Shown here piece after piece: positions 25,247-34,457 of a stretch of 64,000 bases of DNA (positions are counted from its first letter, which is position 1; each line of letters opens with the position of its first letter). Location of the stretch: assembly GCA_047621665.1 (NCBI GenBank), contig JBLHMB010000003.1:88437-152436 (forward strand), given 5' to 3'. The notes below the pieces were generated by a model, which ran no database searches, was not told where the DNA came from, and saw only the letters and a program-made list of their open reading frames with translations. The stretch comes from Actimicrobium sp047621665. GTDB lineage: Bacteria > Pseudomonadota > Gammaproteobacteria > Burkholderiales > Burkholderiaceae_D. Position numbers and translations under genes: made by a program.

Positions 25247-27358
25247 TTAGAACTTGGTGGACATCGATACCTGAAAAGTACGGCTGGTGCCCGGCACGGC
25301 ATGACCGGCGTAGACCCCTTCGTAATAATCCTTGTCGAGCAGATTGAAGACATTGAGCTTGATGGCATAACTGTCCTGCTGGTATTCGAGCAAGCCATCC
25401 CAGCGCACGTAGGCCGGGGCCGCATTACTGTTGGTGCTGTTGCCGTAACGCTGGCCAACCGCTTCGGCTCCGCCGCCGACTTTCCAGCGGTTGTCGAGCT
25501 TGAAGGTACTCCAGACATTGGCCGTGTATTTTGGCGTGTTGACCGGCGTCTTGCCGAGCGTATTGGCCTGGTTGCCGGTGGCGGCATCGACGCGCGCATT
25601 CATCAACGCCAGCCCGCCAAAAATATCCCAGCGCGAACTGAGTTTGCCGGCGGTTTCGAACTCGATACCATCGGTATGACGCTTGCCCGATAGCAGGTTC
25701 TGGGTCAGATCGGTTACCGCCAGATCGGTGTTGCGCTCGTTGGTTTTTTCCGAGCGGAACAGTGCCGTGCGCAGCATCAGGTTACCTTCCAGCAGATCCC
25801 ACTTGGCACCGATTTCAAGGTTGCGGCTTTTTTCCGGCGGCGTGTTGGTACTGCGATCGTCGAGCGCATACAGCTCGCCGGAGGGGTTGAACGAGGTGCC
25901 ATACGAGGCATAGTACGAGGCGGTTTCGGACGGCTGGAAAATCACGCCGGTGCGGTAGCTCCAGACATTGTCGTTGCGCTCCAGCGGGCCACCGGTCGCG
26001 CGATGATAGTCGGCGCTGAAGCTGTCACGACGCGCACCACCGATGAGTTTCCATTGCGAATTGAGCGACAGCGTGTCTTGCGCATACACGCCAACGGTAC
26101 GGGCGCTGTAGCTGACCGGATTGATGCGGGTGCGCACGCCGTAACCGGCAGGTAATGCCGGGTAAGGATTCGGGTTACCGACGGTAGTGGCGGGATTGCC
26201 GGGGGTGGTCGCATAGTTCCAGCGGTTGGCGTCTTCCTGCACCAGCTCTACGCCGGTCAGCAACGCGTGTTTGAAGCCACCCGCATTGACCGTAGTGGTG
26301 AAGTCGGTCTGGCTGGTCAGCGTGTGCTCGACCCCGCCGCGGCGCTGGGCCTGACGATTAATGGCGGTATCGGGATTGATGCTGGTCGTACCTGACGTCA
26401 GCCGGGGCGCGATGGCCCACAGGTCGCGGTCGTAATCGGCTTTACGCAGGATGGAGCGCAGCTCGGTGTCCTTGTCGAAACGGTGGATCCAGCTGGCCGT
26501 CAGGATGCTGGTTTCTTCTTTCTGGCGATCCTGTCCGGGCAGGCCATAAAACGTGTTGACCGGCACATTGAGCGGCTTGCCCTGAAAGTACGGCACGCCG
26601 AAGTCGGGCACGTTGTCGCCTTTCAGGTAGTAGTACGACAGGTTGAATTCGTTGCGGGTACCGATGCCCCAGCTGACCGAAGGAGCAATGCCGAGGCGCT
26701 CGCTGCCGACGCCATCGCGAAAGCTGTTGGTGTCGGTCTTCATGACATTGAGCCGGACTGCCGCGTTCTCACCGACGACCTTGTTGAGGTCGGCCGTGCC
26801 GCGCTTGTAGGCGTCGCTGCCGACCGTGACGCTGGCTTCGTTGGTATTGAACAGAAACGGCTTCTTGCTGACCTGATTGACCACGCCACCGGTCGAACCA
26901 CGGCCGAACAGCATCGAGGCTGATCCGCGCAAGACATCGACCTGTTCGATATTGAAAATTTCGCGGTTGTACTGGGCGATGTCGCGCATGCCATCGAGGT
27001 ACAAGTCACCGACCAGCGAATAACCGCGCAAGGTTACGTTGTCGCCGATACGACCGCCCTCGCCGGCATTGAAAGTCAGGCCGGCGACATTGCGTAACGC
27101 TTCCTTGAGCGTATCGGCATTGCGGTCTTCGATCAGCTGTTTGGTCACCACAGTCACTGCTTGCGGAATATCACGCAGCGGTTGCGCAGTCTTGCCAATA
27201 CGGGACTTGAGTCCTTGATAGCCGGTGTCTTCACGGGCGGCATTGACATCGATAGTGGGCAATGTCGTGGTGTTTTCCTGGGACTGGGCGTGGACCGTCG
27301 TCATCGAAAATGCAGCGATCATTGCACCAAGCGGCAACAAGCGGGGGGAATGGATCAT
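25247..27358 (-). CDS. TonB-dependent siderophore receptor (Fiu/PiuA-like)
   Basis: This is a 703-residue outer-membrane receptor with a signal peptide ending MTTVHAQS, a TonB box (LPTIDVNA), a plug domain (LRDIPQAVTVVTKQLIEDRN and LFGRGSTGGVVNQVSKKP) and a barrel ending RTFQVSMSTKF. Neighbouring piuC and the motif pattern suggest a catecholate siderophore receptor like Fiu or PiuA. I chose ATG 27358 because GGAG lies 7 nt upstream. It follows exbB-exbD by less than 100 bp and may be partly co-transcribed with them. Confidence 0.92.
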   Translation of the reverse strand: MIHSPRLLPLGAMIAAFSMTTVHAQSQENTTTLPTIDVNAAREDTGYQGLKSRIGKTAQPLRDIPQAVTVVTKQLIEDRNADTLKEALRNVAGLTFNAGEGGRIGDNVTLRGYSLVGDLYLDGMRDIAQYNREIFNIEQVDVLRGSASMLFGRGSTGGVVNQVSKKPFLFNTNEASVTVGSDAYKRGTADLNKVVGENAAVRLNVMKTDTNSFRDGVGSERLGIAPSVSWGIGTRNEFNLSYYYLKGDNVPDFGVPYFQGKPLNVPVNTFYGLPGQDRQKEETSILTASWIHRFDKDTELRSILRKADYDRDLWAIAPRLTSGTTSINPDTAINRQAQRRGGVEHTLTSQTDFTTTVNAGGFKHALLTGVELVQEDANRWNYATTPGNPATTVGNPNPYPALPAGYGVRTRINPVSYSARTVGVYAQDTLSLNSQWKLIGGARRDSFSADYHRATGGPLERNDNVWSYRTGVIFQPSETASYYASYGTSFNPSGELYALDDRSTNTPPEKSRNLEIGAKWDLLEGNLMLRTALFRSEKTNERNTDLAVTDLTQNLLSGKRHTDGIEFETAGKLSSRWDIFGGLALMNARVDAATGNQANTLGKTPVNTPKYTANVWSTFKLDNRWKVGGGAEAVGQRYGNSTNSNAAPAYVRWDGLLEYQQDSYAIKLNVFNLLDKDYYEGVYAGHAVPGTSRTFQVSMSTKF

Positions 27359-27440
27359 GGGTTTCTCCGAAAAATAAGCGTGGTCTGCAGCAGGCTGCAA
27401 AAGTTGGCTGGCTATCCGGAAAAACTGGAGTGGCTTGCTC

Positions 27441-27456
27441 TGATGAGAAAATTATC
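27441..27456 (-). promoter_or_regulatory. possible Fur site before the siderophore receptor
   Basis: On the minus strand this is GATAATTTTCTCATCA, a partial match to the Fur motif (GATAAT half-site followed by a TCATCA-like half). It overlaps the exbD stop and lies about 85 bp upstream of the receptor ATG. Confidence 0.35.
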
Positions 27457-27868
27457 TGGCGAGCGGTTCGGTCATGAAACCGATCTTGTCGAGGCCACCG
27501 GCTTGCGCCGCCGCCATCACTTGCGCGACTTTTTCATACCGGGTGGTGCGTTCGGCGCGCAAGTGCCGTTCCGGTTGCGGCTGTGCTTGCGCCGCCGTGG
27601 CGATGCGGTCTTGCAGCTGCTGCGCGTCGATGGCTTCGCTGTTCCAGAAAGTCTGACCCGCCGCATCGATGGACAGGTTGATGCTATCCGGCTTGCTGGC
27701 ATCCGGCTGGCTGCTGGCGCGCGGCAAGTCGATTTTCACGCTGTGATTCAGTACCGGTATCGTCATGATAAAAATCACCAGCAACACCAGCATCACGTCG
27801 ACCAGTGGCGTAGTGTTGATCTCGGGATTGAAGTCATCGTCCTGCCCGGACAGCGAGCCCATTGCCAT
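27452..27868 (-). CDS. exbD: biopolymer transport protein ExbD
   Basis: This is a 138-residue inner-membrane subunit of the TonB-ExbB-ExbD motor. It has one N-terminal helix preceded by INTTPLVDVMLVLLVIFIM, including the essential membrane Asp of PLVDVML, and a periplasmic domain rich in Gln. The start overlaps the exbB stop by one base (TGATG). Confidence 0.95.
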   Translation of the reverse strand: MAMGSLSGQDDDFNPEINTTPLVDVMLVLLVIFIMTIPVLNHSVKIDLPRASSQPDASKPDSINLSIDAAGQTFWNSEAIDAQQLQDRIATAAQAQPQPERHLRAERTTRYEKVAQVMAAAQAGGLDKIGFMTEPLAR

Positions 27869-28584
27869 CAGGCGCTCCCGGCCAGTACCGGATCGGCAGG
27901 CGACGTGCCCTGTCCTGAACGTGCGCCGGTGACAAACCAGGCGTGCAAGTCGAAGCCGAACTTATTGAGTTGTGCCAGCGTTGACTTGTTACCGCGCACC
28001 AGCGCGTTGTAGCCAAATGTCGCCGGTATCGCCACCGCCAGTCCGAGCGCCGTCATGATCAGTGATTCGCCGACCGGACCGGCCACTTTGTCGATGCCGG
28101 CCTGACCACTGGTACCAATGGCAACCAGCGCATGATAAATCCCCCAGACCGTACCGAACAAGCCGACGAACGGCGCGGTCGAACCGACCGAGGCGAGTAC
28201 CGCCATGCCTTGCTGCAACCGTCCTGCGGCATCATCAATCCCCTGCCGCAGTGACATCGTGACCCAGTCCGATTTGGATAACTGATCATGCAGTTGCCCC
28301 TGATGCGTCGCATGGTGGGCCATCGCTACATCGCCCGCTTGCGCCAGTTCGGCAAACGGATTGTCGCGACCGAGTCGCTCGACGCCCTGCGCCATCGAGC
28401 TGGCATCCCAGAATTGCAAGCCAACCAGAGCCGCCGAGCGACGCAGGCGCAGCAGTTGCACGCCGCGCGTGATGATCACGAACCACGACGCCACCGACAT
28501 CGCGATCAGCAGCACGGCGACACCCTTGATGACGATATCTCCCTGTTGCCAGAGACTCTCCAGTCCGTACGGGCTGACTTCCAT
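27868..28584 (-). CDS. exbB: biopolymer transport protein ExbB
   Basis: This is a 238-residue proton-channel subunit of the TonB motor (MotA/TolQ/ExbB family), with three membrane helices. The conserved pore region reads VGSTAPFVGLFGTVWGI, followed by GPVGESLIMTALGLAVAIPAT. The ATG at 28584 follows AAAGGA. It is located between tonB and exbD. Confidence 0.95.
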   Translation of the reverse strand: MEVSPYGLESLWQQGDIVIKGVAVLLIAMSVASWFVIITRGVQLLRLRRSAALVGLQFWDASSMAQGVERLGRDNPFAELAQAGDVAMAHHATHQGQLHDQLSKSDWVTMSLRQGIDDAAGRLQQGMAVLASVGSTAPFVGLFGTVWGIYHALVAIGTSGQAGIDKVAGPVGESLIMTALGLAVAIPATFGYNALVRGNKSTLAQLNKFGFDLHAWFVTGARSGQGTSPADPVLAGSA

Positions 28585-28595
28585 GATGTGTCCTT

Positions 28596-29258
28596 TTACT
28601 GAATTGAAAAATTGATCGAGACCAGCGCGTACACCGCGACGGCCAGACCGCCTTCGAGGTGCGGACGGAAACGTGCCTTCAGCACCGACTGCCGGGCCGA
28701 TTCATCGAGCCGCTCGAAACCGGAAGAACTGCGTAAGTCAACCTGTTCGGCGCGCCCCTGCTGACTCACCAGCACGCGCAAGATAACCTTGCCTTCCTCG
28801 CCGGCACGTCTGGCCAATGGCGGATAAACCGGTTGTGGCGCTTCCAGGTACTGCACGCCGGAAATGGTTTTGGGTTGTGCTGGCGCAGCCATTGGCGTGA
28901 TGGCAGCTGGCACAAGGCTCGACGGCGGCTGCGGCACCGACGGCGCAACTATCGCTGTGCGCGTCTCTTGCTGCACAGCAGCCGGCGCCGGTATGGTGGC
29001 TTGCGCCACGGGGGGCAACGGCACATTTTTTGTCACCACCGGAACAGCTTTCGGAACGAGCTGCCTAACGGGTAGCGAGGCGGGTGCCGGTGCAGATACC
29101 GGCGTGGGTGCAATCAGACTGGCGACGAGTTCACGGGGCGCCGTGTGAACCACAGTCTGCGGCGAACCTCCCTGCAAGACAACCAACAACCCACCATGCA
29201 CCAGCAGAATCAGCAGCAGCAAACCAGTGCGCCGCCAGTACCCGATTGCTGACGACAA
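28596..29258 (-). CDS. tonB: energy transducer TonB
   Basis: This is a 220-residue periplasm-spanning protein: an N-terminal membrane anchor (TGLLLLILLVHGGLLVVLQ), a long Pro/Val/Ala-rich linker and a C-terminal TonB domain (PVYPPLARRAGEEGKVILRV and FERLDESARQSVLKARFRP). There is no ATG near the N-terminus; the frame begins with TTG, directly after the bfd stop (TGATTG). Translation is therefore probably coupled to bfd. It energises the receptors at 25247 and perhaps 21794. Confidence 0.92.
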   Translation of the reverse strand: MSSAIGYWRRTGLLLLILLVHGGLLVVLQGGSPQTVVHTAPRELVASLIAPTPVSAPAPASLPVRQLVPKAVPVVTKNVPLPPVAQATIPAPAAVQQETRTAIVAPSVPQPPSSLVPAAITPMAAPAQPKTISGVQYLEAPQPVYPPLARRAGEEGKVILRVLVSQQGRAEQVDLRSSSGFERLDESARQSVLKARFRPHLEGGLAVAVYALVSINFSIQ

Positions 29259-29477
29259 TCAGGCCGCCATCATCGACGGGTGGAATACTATGGTCTGAGA
29301 AACCGGAGCTGCCTGACTCAGACATTCCCGTAAAACCTGCTTGGCACAGCTGTGGCATTTGCCGCAGCAGGTGCCCACATTGAGCGCCGAGCGCAAGGCG
29401 ACCATCGACGTCACACCCTGATTGACTGCCTGGCGAATAGCCCGATCCGACACGTTGTTGCAGATGCAAACAATCAT
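29259..29477 (-). CDS. bfd: bacterioferritin-associated ferredoxin
   Basis: This is a 72-residue [2Fe-2S] protein with the Bfd ligand pattern CIC near the N-terminus and CCGKCHSC near residue 40. Bfd reduces the iron core of bacterioferritin to release Fe(II). A Fur-like box lies about 70 bp upstream, and the gene leads the bfd-tonB-exbB-exbD operon. This makes it a sensible partner of bfr at 24020. Confidence 0.93.
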   Translation of the reverse strand: MIVCICNNVSDRAIRQAVNQGVTSMVALRSALNVGTCCGKCHSCAKQVLRECLSQAAPVSQTIVFHPSMMAA

Positions 29478-29542
29478 GCAATACCTCGCAAAATACGGTG
29501 AAAAAACGGACCGGCATCCAACCAGTCCGACTTGGCCCTCTT

Positions 29543-29560
29543 TGATGAGAACGATTCTTG
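29543..29560 (-). promoter_or_regulatory. Fur box upstream of bfd-tonB-exbBD
   Basis: TGATGAGAACGATTCTTG contains a 6-1-6 inverted repeat (GAGAAC-G-ATTCTT) close to the Fur core GATAAT-N-ATTATC. More AT-rich half-sites (TTTAGATTATTGAG) follow immediately. Position before an iron-uptake operon supports the call. Confidence 0.65.
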
Positions 29561-29733
29561 TTTAGATTATTGAGCATCCGCCGATAAAATGCAAGAATTT
29601 ATCCGGCAAAAAAAGAGGCGATGCAATGCCCTGTGCGCAGAAGGCAGAAGGCCGCATCGCAGGAAGGGCGTACCCGACTGAAAACCGCCTGGCCCTGACA
29701 GGGAAACTACAGGCCAAAGCTTGCGCGACGTTC

Positions 29734-29883
29734 TTAACGCGACAATTTGCGCTGTATTTCCGTCAGGTCCCAGCCGAGCTGGCGACGCACTTCGCGCGGG
29801 TCAGGAGGTGGTTTGCGCGCGCGCTGGCGACGCACCATGTATTCGCGTACTTGCTCTTTGGTTGGCTGCTTCAAATCTGACAT
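29734..29883 (-). CDS. small basic protein of unknown function (49 aa)
   Basis: This short frame reads MSDLKQPTKEQVREYMVRRQ, then a proline-rich turn (RKPPPDPREV), and ends RRQLGWDLTEIQRKLSR. It is highly charged and basic and lacks a signal peptide or cysteines. The ATG is preceded by AGAGGCGAGG, a good ribosome site. The composition is protein-like (charged helix, PPPDP turn, Trp) rather than random. I do not recognise the family; a nucleic-acid-binding role is only a guess from its charge. Confidence 0.6.
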   Translation of the reverse strand: MSDLKQPTKEQVREYMVRRQRARKPPPDPREVRRQLGWDLTEIQRKLSR

Positions 29884-30093
29884 GTCACACCTCGCCTCTT
29901 CAATATGGACCTGGAGAAACTCGTGTGTCCACTGTCACGTCTTGCGTAGTTAAACGTGAATGGTGTTTCGACAGTTGACGGTTCCACAAGATGACGCAGA
30001 CGTACCGTGATACACAACAAAAAGTTGAATCCGGTGCAGGCAAGCTCCCGTAGAAAGACAGGCAAGCCTCCTCCAAACTGATAAGGAATCATC

Positions 30094-30642
30094 ATGCGTT
30101 CACTTCGTACCGCTCTTGTTTTTACCGCGTTGCTCGCAACAGCCAGCGTTTCTTTTGCCGATGTCATGGTCGGTGGTCAGAGCATGTCACCAAGCAAGGA
30201 CATCATCGACAATGCCGTCAATTCGGCTGACCACACCACACTCGTTGCCGCCGTCAAGGCCGCTGGACTGGTCGAGACATTGAAGGGCAAAGGCCCGTTC
30301 ACCGTATTTGCGCCGACCAATGCCGCCTTCGCCAAACTACCGGCCGGCACGGTCGAAACACTGGTCAAGCCGGAGAGCAAAGCCACGCTGACCAAGATCC
30401 TGACCTATCACGTGGTTCCGGGAAAATATGACTTCATGGCTCTGGCTGCCGAAATCAAAAAACATAACGGCAAGGCCGAACTGGCTACGGCCAGCGGTGG
30501 CAAGTTGAGTTTCGCAATGAACGGCATGCACAACATTAGCGTCATGGATGAAACCGGCCATACCGCCAGCATCAGCACCTATGACGTCACCCAATCGAAC
30601 GGCGTGATCAATGTGATCGACACCGTCCTGATGCCTAAATAA
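30094..30642 (+). CDS. secreted fasciclin-domain protein
   Basis: This encodes 182 residues with a signal peptide (ALVFTALLATASVSFA) and one FAS1 domain. The FAS1 hallmarks are GPFTVFAPTNAAFAKLP, the LTKILTYHVVPGKYD segment and the C-terminal NGVINVIDTVLMPK. Related proteins are secreted adhesion or stress proteins in many bacteria. The ATG follows AAGGAATC, and a clear terminator lies downstream, so it appears monocistronic. Confidence 0.92.
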   Translation: MRSLRTALVFTALLATASVSFADVMVGGQSMSPSKDIIDNAVNSADHTTLVAAVKAAGLVETLKGKGPFTVFAPTNAAFAKLPAGTVETLVKPESKATLTKILTYHVVPGKYDFMALAAEIKKHNGKAELATASGGKLSFAMNGMHNISVMDETGHTASISTYDVTQSNGVINVIDTVLMPK

Positions 30643-30683
30643 GTTTTTCCGCTCCCTGTGGATTGGCGCCTGGTGCGCTACTG

Positions 30684-30708
30684 GCCCGGAATTTTCCGGG
30701 CTTTTTTT
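30684..30708 (+). terminator. rho-independent terminator of the fasciclin gene
   Basis: GCCCGGA-attt-TCCGGGC is followed by seven T, about 40 nt after the stop. Confidence 0.9.
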
Positions 30709-30786
30709 CGTCTGAAAAAAGTACAACCGGTGGCTGCCGATTGCCGGAATTCTGGAGTGAGGGTACGTGGAAGAAAATGCGTCGGA

Positions 30787-31041
30787 TCAAGGCCAAGGCG
30801 CCGGCGAAACATTGACATACTGTTCGCCGCCATCAGACGGGTCCGGACCAGCGTTGTACGGTTGTCCTGCGAATAACCGCGCTCCCAGCAACAAGGCAAT
30901 TTCACGGCGCGATGCGCCGAAATCCTCAGGGACCAGAGGTTGATTTTTTTCCGGCCAGTTCGCTTTGGCCCAGTCAATCAAGGCCTCAAAACGCTGGTTG
31001 AATTCGTCAGCAAACTGTTCGTTGTGGCGTGGTTCGGACAT
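30787..31041 (-). CDS. conserved-looking small hypothetical protein (84 aa)
   Basis: This is an acidic, soluble protein of 84 residues, beginning MSEPRHNEQFADEFNQRFEA and containing EDFGASRREIALLLGARLFA. The ATG follows GAGGATGCC, a good ribosome site. No membrane segment, cysteine or known motif is visible. It is convergent with the fasciclin gene. I do not recognise a function. Confidence 0.6.
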   Translation of the reverse strand: MSEPRHNEQFADEFNQRFEALIDWAKANWPEKNQPLVPEDFGASRREIALLLGARLFAGQPYNAGPDPSDGGEQYVNVSPAPWP

Positions 31042-31304
31042 GGTGGCATCCTCAATCAGAAAGTCGTTAGAGCTTCCGATCCTAGCAGACGAACAGGTAA
31101 ATCACGGTGACCCTCGACACCTGTGAATGAATCAATCATCGCCAGTGCGATAGCTCAGTCAAAATTTTGCACAAATCAATAACCAAGACCCCACAAAGCT
31201 GTTGCACCATCCGTGCTTTCAGATAATTGCCAGCCTTAAAGTTATCAATTGCCGTGACCAAGCTCCCTCAATCCCCGTCATGAATCACCCATGATCGGGC
31301 AACA

Positions 31305-31514
31305 AATTTACGACCCACTCTCGATTTGCTGGACCTGTCGTCAATGATCGGTCGCCAGCTGCCGTTTTACTCGTTACTGGTACCGTTCCGGCTGATCCGG
31401 GCGTTTGCCGGCTTCAAGGGCATGCGCGAAATCCTGCCTGCCATACTGGTCGCCGGTGCCGCCTCTGAGATACAGCAGTTCATCGTCTCGAACTACCACG
31501 GTCCGTGGTTAGTC
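31305..31514 (+). pseudogene. lctP: remnant of an L-lactate permease gene
   Basis: In one frame the translation reads MIGRQLPFYSLLVPFRLIRA, then FAGFKGMREILPAILVAGAA and IQQFIVSNYHGPWLV. From memory this matches the conserved LctP core (VGRQLPFFSxxVPFWL, FAGxRGMLEIWPAILVAG, FxVSNYHGPWLVD). Only some 70 of about 550 residues remain. Several substitutions (RLIRA for WLIWA, SEIQQ for FAIPQ) suggest relaxed selection. The rest of the 31.04-31.58 kb gap holds nothing else I can support. Confidence 0.75.
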
Positions 31515-31575
31515 ATCATGCCGGAGAACAGCCGTTTGACAAGCGCTCCGACATTCGCAGAAGTACTGCACGAAC

Positions 31576-33369
31576 TCATCGTTGCAGTACGTATTGCCCG
31601 GGTGCCGGGCCCAGCGAAATACCGCCGCCGGCGGGCGCGGCAACGCGCCCGCATGACTGTTGCGCCAGCCAATCCGACCATGCCGGCCACCACGATCCCT
31701 CGTTCTGCGCGGTCGCACTCAACCACTCGCCGGGACTCACGTAGTGCATGTCAGGATGGCGCTGTGCGATCCGGTAATGTCGCCCGGGATGTCCGGGTTC
31801 GCTGACGATACCGCCGTTATGACCACCACTGGCAAGGATGAAGCAGATGTCGGTATCGGCCAGCAACTGAATCTTGAAGACCGAACGCCATGGCGCAACA
31901 TGGTCTTTTTCGGTCGCTACCGCGCATACCGGAACCCGGATATCAGAGAGCGACACGACCGAACCCAGCACCCGGTAGCGTCCTGCGAACAAGTCATTAG
32001 CAAGGAAAAAACTGCGCAAGTACTCGCTATGCATCCGGTACGGCATGCGCGTGGTATCGGCATTCCAGGCCATCAAGTCATTGGTCGCTGCGCGCTGACC
32101 CATCAGATAATTGTCGACCAGCGCAGACCAGATCAGATCATTCGAGCGCAGCAGCCGGAACGCGCCGGCCATCTGGCGATTGTCGAGCATGCCCTGCAGC
32201 CACATCAGATCATCAAGAAAATCGAGCTGACTGTCATCAATGAACAGTTGCAGTTCGCCCGCTTCGGTGAAGTCGGTTTGCGCGGCCAGCAGCGTGACAC
32301 TATGGAGCAGAGTCGGATCGTGACGTGCCAGCCAGGCAGCGGCCGTCGCCAGCAAAGTCCCACCCAGGCAATAGCCAGCCGTATTGATCGCAACGTCCGG
32401 GACAATTGCGCGCACAGCCTGCAGTGCATCGATGACGCCGAGCTGCAGGTAATCCTCCATCCCGAGATCTCGGTCATCGGCGACCGGATTGCGCCATGAA
32501 ATCATGAACACGACATGACCACGTTCAATAAGAAAGCGCACCAGCGAATTGTGTTCGGACAGGTCGAGGATGTAGTACTTCATGATCCAAGCCGGCACGA
32601 TAAGTAGCGGTTCTGCAAACACGGTCCCGGTCACTGGCGTGTAACGAATCAGTTCAATGAGATCGTTGCGATAGACCACCTCGCCAGGTGTCGCCGCCAC
32701 TTCATGTCCCGGACGAAAATGCTCTGCCTCCGGAGACGGTTGCCCGGTCAACAAACGTTGCCGGTCCTCCAGCAGGAGTTGCCGGCCACGCAGCAGGTTG
32801 GCTCCGGATTCGCGCAAGGTGGCGTCGAGCACAACCGGATTGGCCAGCAGATGATTGGCCGGTGACACCACATCGAGACACTGACGCGCCACGAAAGCCA
32901 CGACCTGTTCATGATGAGCCGACATCCCGCCGATGCCGGTAGTTGCGTGATGCCACCACTGCTGTTGCAGCAGGAACCCTTGCGACAGCCAGTTGAATGG
33001 CCAGCGTTGCCAGGCAGGATCATCAAACCGATGGTCCTGCGGAAGCGGCTCGATACAGCGCAGAGGAGCATGGCCTTGCGCCAGCGCGAGCGCATGGCTG
33101 GCCAGTCGGGACTGCTGCCGCAACGCCTGTCCGATTAACTGCCATTGCTTGCCGGGTGAAGTTGACAGATGCAGCAACCAGTCAATACCGGCCAGACCCA
33201 GCGCCGCCGGCGAAATACCCGAAGTAAGACGACCAACCAGACCGTGCAACAGACGGTCGAGACTGGTCGGCGATGCACTCCAAAGATCGTCATGCTGCAG
33301 CCGTGGCGCTAGAGGCATCGTATTGCTTTCGAGAACAAATGAATGGAGAGCCGCATCGTTGAACCTCAT
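31576..33369 (-). CDS. phaC: poly(3-hydroxyalkanoate) synthase-like protein (PhaC, alpha/beta fold)
   Basis: This is a 597-residue PhaC-type protein. It has a PhaC N-terminal domain (VSPANHLLANPVV, then TPGEVVYRNDLIELIRYTP) and an alpha/beta-hydrolase fold with the lipase-like box GYCLGG. The active Cys334 sits in place of Ser, as in synthases. The catalytic Asp lies in ATEKDHVAPW and His in SGGHNGGIV. It should polymerise hydroxyacyl-CoA into storage polymer on granules. The C-terminus has a Gly-rich tail not typical of the family. A start at 33318 (MPLAP) is possible. No phaA, phaB or phasin gene is adjacent. Confidence 0.85.
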   Translation of the reverse strand: MRFNDAALHSFVLESNTMPLAPRLQHDDLWSASPTSLDRLLHGLVGRLTSGISPAALGLAGIDWLLHLSTSPGKQWQLIGQALRQQSRLASHALALAQGHAPLRCIEPLPQDHRFDDPAWQRWPFNWLSQGFLLQQQWWHHATTGIGGMSAHHEQVVAFVARQCLDVVSPANHLLANPVVLDATLRESGANLLRGRQLLLEDRQRLLTGQPSPEAEHFRPGHEVAATPGEVVYRNDLIELIRYTPVTGTVFAEPLLIVPAWIMKYYILDLSEHNSLVRFLIERGHVVFMISWRNPVADDRDLGMEDYLQLGVIDALQAVRAIVPDVAINTAGYCLGGTLLATAAAWLARHDPTLLHSVTLLAAQTDFTEAGELQLFIDDSQLDFLDDLMWLQGMLDNRQMAGAFRLLRSNDLIWSALVDNYLMGQRAATNDLMAWNADTTRMPYRMHSEYLRSFFLANDLFAGRYRVLGSVVSLSDIRVPVCAVATEKDHVAPWRSVFKIQLLADTDICFILASGGHNGGIVSEPGHPGRHYRIAQRHPDMHYVSPGEWLSATAQNEGSWWPAWSDWLAQQSCGRVAAPAGGGISLGPAPGQYVLQR

Positions 33370-33604
33370 CGTACGATGCCGCTAAACCGGTGCGACAACG
33401 GCATCGACCAACAGTTGACGTGGATCAAATAACAACCAATCAAGCCAGAGACGGTGAAAAACCGTGTCGACTTGATAATCCGACAGAACTACACTGGCTT
33501 CTTGTCTTTGCTGCCCGATTCGCATCGACACCCATCGACACCAGTTGCCCGCCCTGAGAATCCTTCTCTACAAGGCTGAGCCATCCGTTACCAGGAGCTG
33601 CTTC

Positions 33605-34444
33605 ATGTCCTACAAGACCATCCTCATCCATCTCGACGAATCACCCAACATGGATGCCCGCATCAATCTGGCCGCGCAACTGGCCACCACCCACGAAGCC
33701 CATCTGATCGGGCTCGCCACAACCGGTATCTCGCGCTACTTCTACGAATCGATGTCTACCGCCGTCAGCGAAGCCGGCATTGGCCCGTACCTCGACACCC
33801 TGCGCGAACGGGCACGCGGACGCCTCCGGCATTTCGAAGACAAGGTACGTCAGCTCGGCGTGAATTCCTATGAAAAGCACCTGGCCGACGACGAAGCAGC
33901 AGGCTGCCTGACGATGCGGGCACGCTATTGTGACCTCGTCATCCTTGGCCAGTACGATCCCGACGGCAGTATCCCGTCGATCTATGCCGACCTCCCTGAA
34001 TACGTCACCCTCAACGGTGGCTGCCCGGTTCTGGTCATCCCGTATATCGGTTCCTATCCGTTGAAGCCCGAGCACAGTCTGATCGCCTGGGACGGTGGTC
34101 AGGAAGCGGCCAAGGCTGTCCGCAACGCACTACCATTCCTGCAAGCAGCCAAATCAGTCGAGGTCGCCGTCTTCAATGCGCAGCAACAGCCCGCCAACCA
34201 CGGCGAGGAACCCGGCGCCGACATCGCGCTTTATCTGGCACGCCATCACGTGAATGCCAACGTGCGTCAGGAACAGACAGAGATTCCGGTCGGCGAAGCC
34301 TTGCTATCGCTAGCCGCCGACCTCAATGCCGACTTGCTGGTCATGGGCTGCTATGGTCATTCGCGGTTCCGCGAAGTCTTGCTCGGGGGAGTCAGCCGGA
34401 CCATTCTTGATTCCATCACGCTGCCTGTGCTGATGTCCCATTAG
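33605..34444 (+). CDS. universal stress protein, tandem UspA domains
   Basis: This is a 279-residue protein with two Usp folds. The first begins YKTILIHLDESPN; the second begins HSLIAWDGGQEAAKAVRNALP and ends with the nucleotide-binding signature MGCYGHSRFREVLLGGVSRTILDSITLPVLMSH. Tandem Usp proteins of this kind respond to stress. The ATG at 33605 follows AGGAG (33593-33597). It is transcribed divergently from phaC. Confidence 0.92.
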   Translation: MSYKTILIHLDESPNMDARINLAAQLATTHEAHLIGLATTGISRYFYESMSTAVSEAGIGPYLDTLRERARGRLRHFEDKVRQLGVNSYEKHLADDEAAGCLTMRARYCDLVILGQYDPDGSIPSIYADLPEYVTLNGGCPVLVIPYIGSYPLKPEHSLIAWDGGQEAAKAVRNALPFLQAAKSVEVAVFNAQQQPANHGEEPGADIALYLARHHVNANVRQEQTEIPVGEALLSLAADLNADLLVMGCYGHSRFREVLLGGVSRTILDSITLPVLMSH

Positions 34445-34457
34445 CATTCCGCAGTAA

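Noticed and set aside
31515..31805. Continuation of the lactate permease frame
   Set aside because: After about 31514 the translation loses all similarity and soon runs antisense to phaC, turning Arg-rich, which is typical of a shadow frame.
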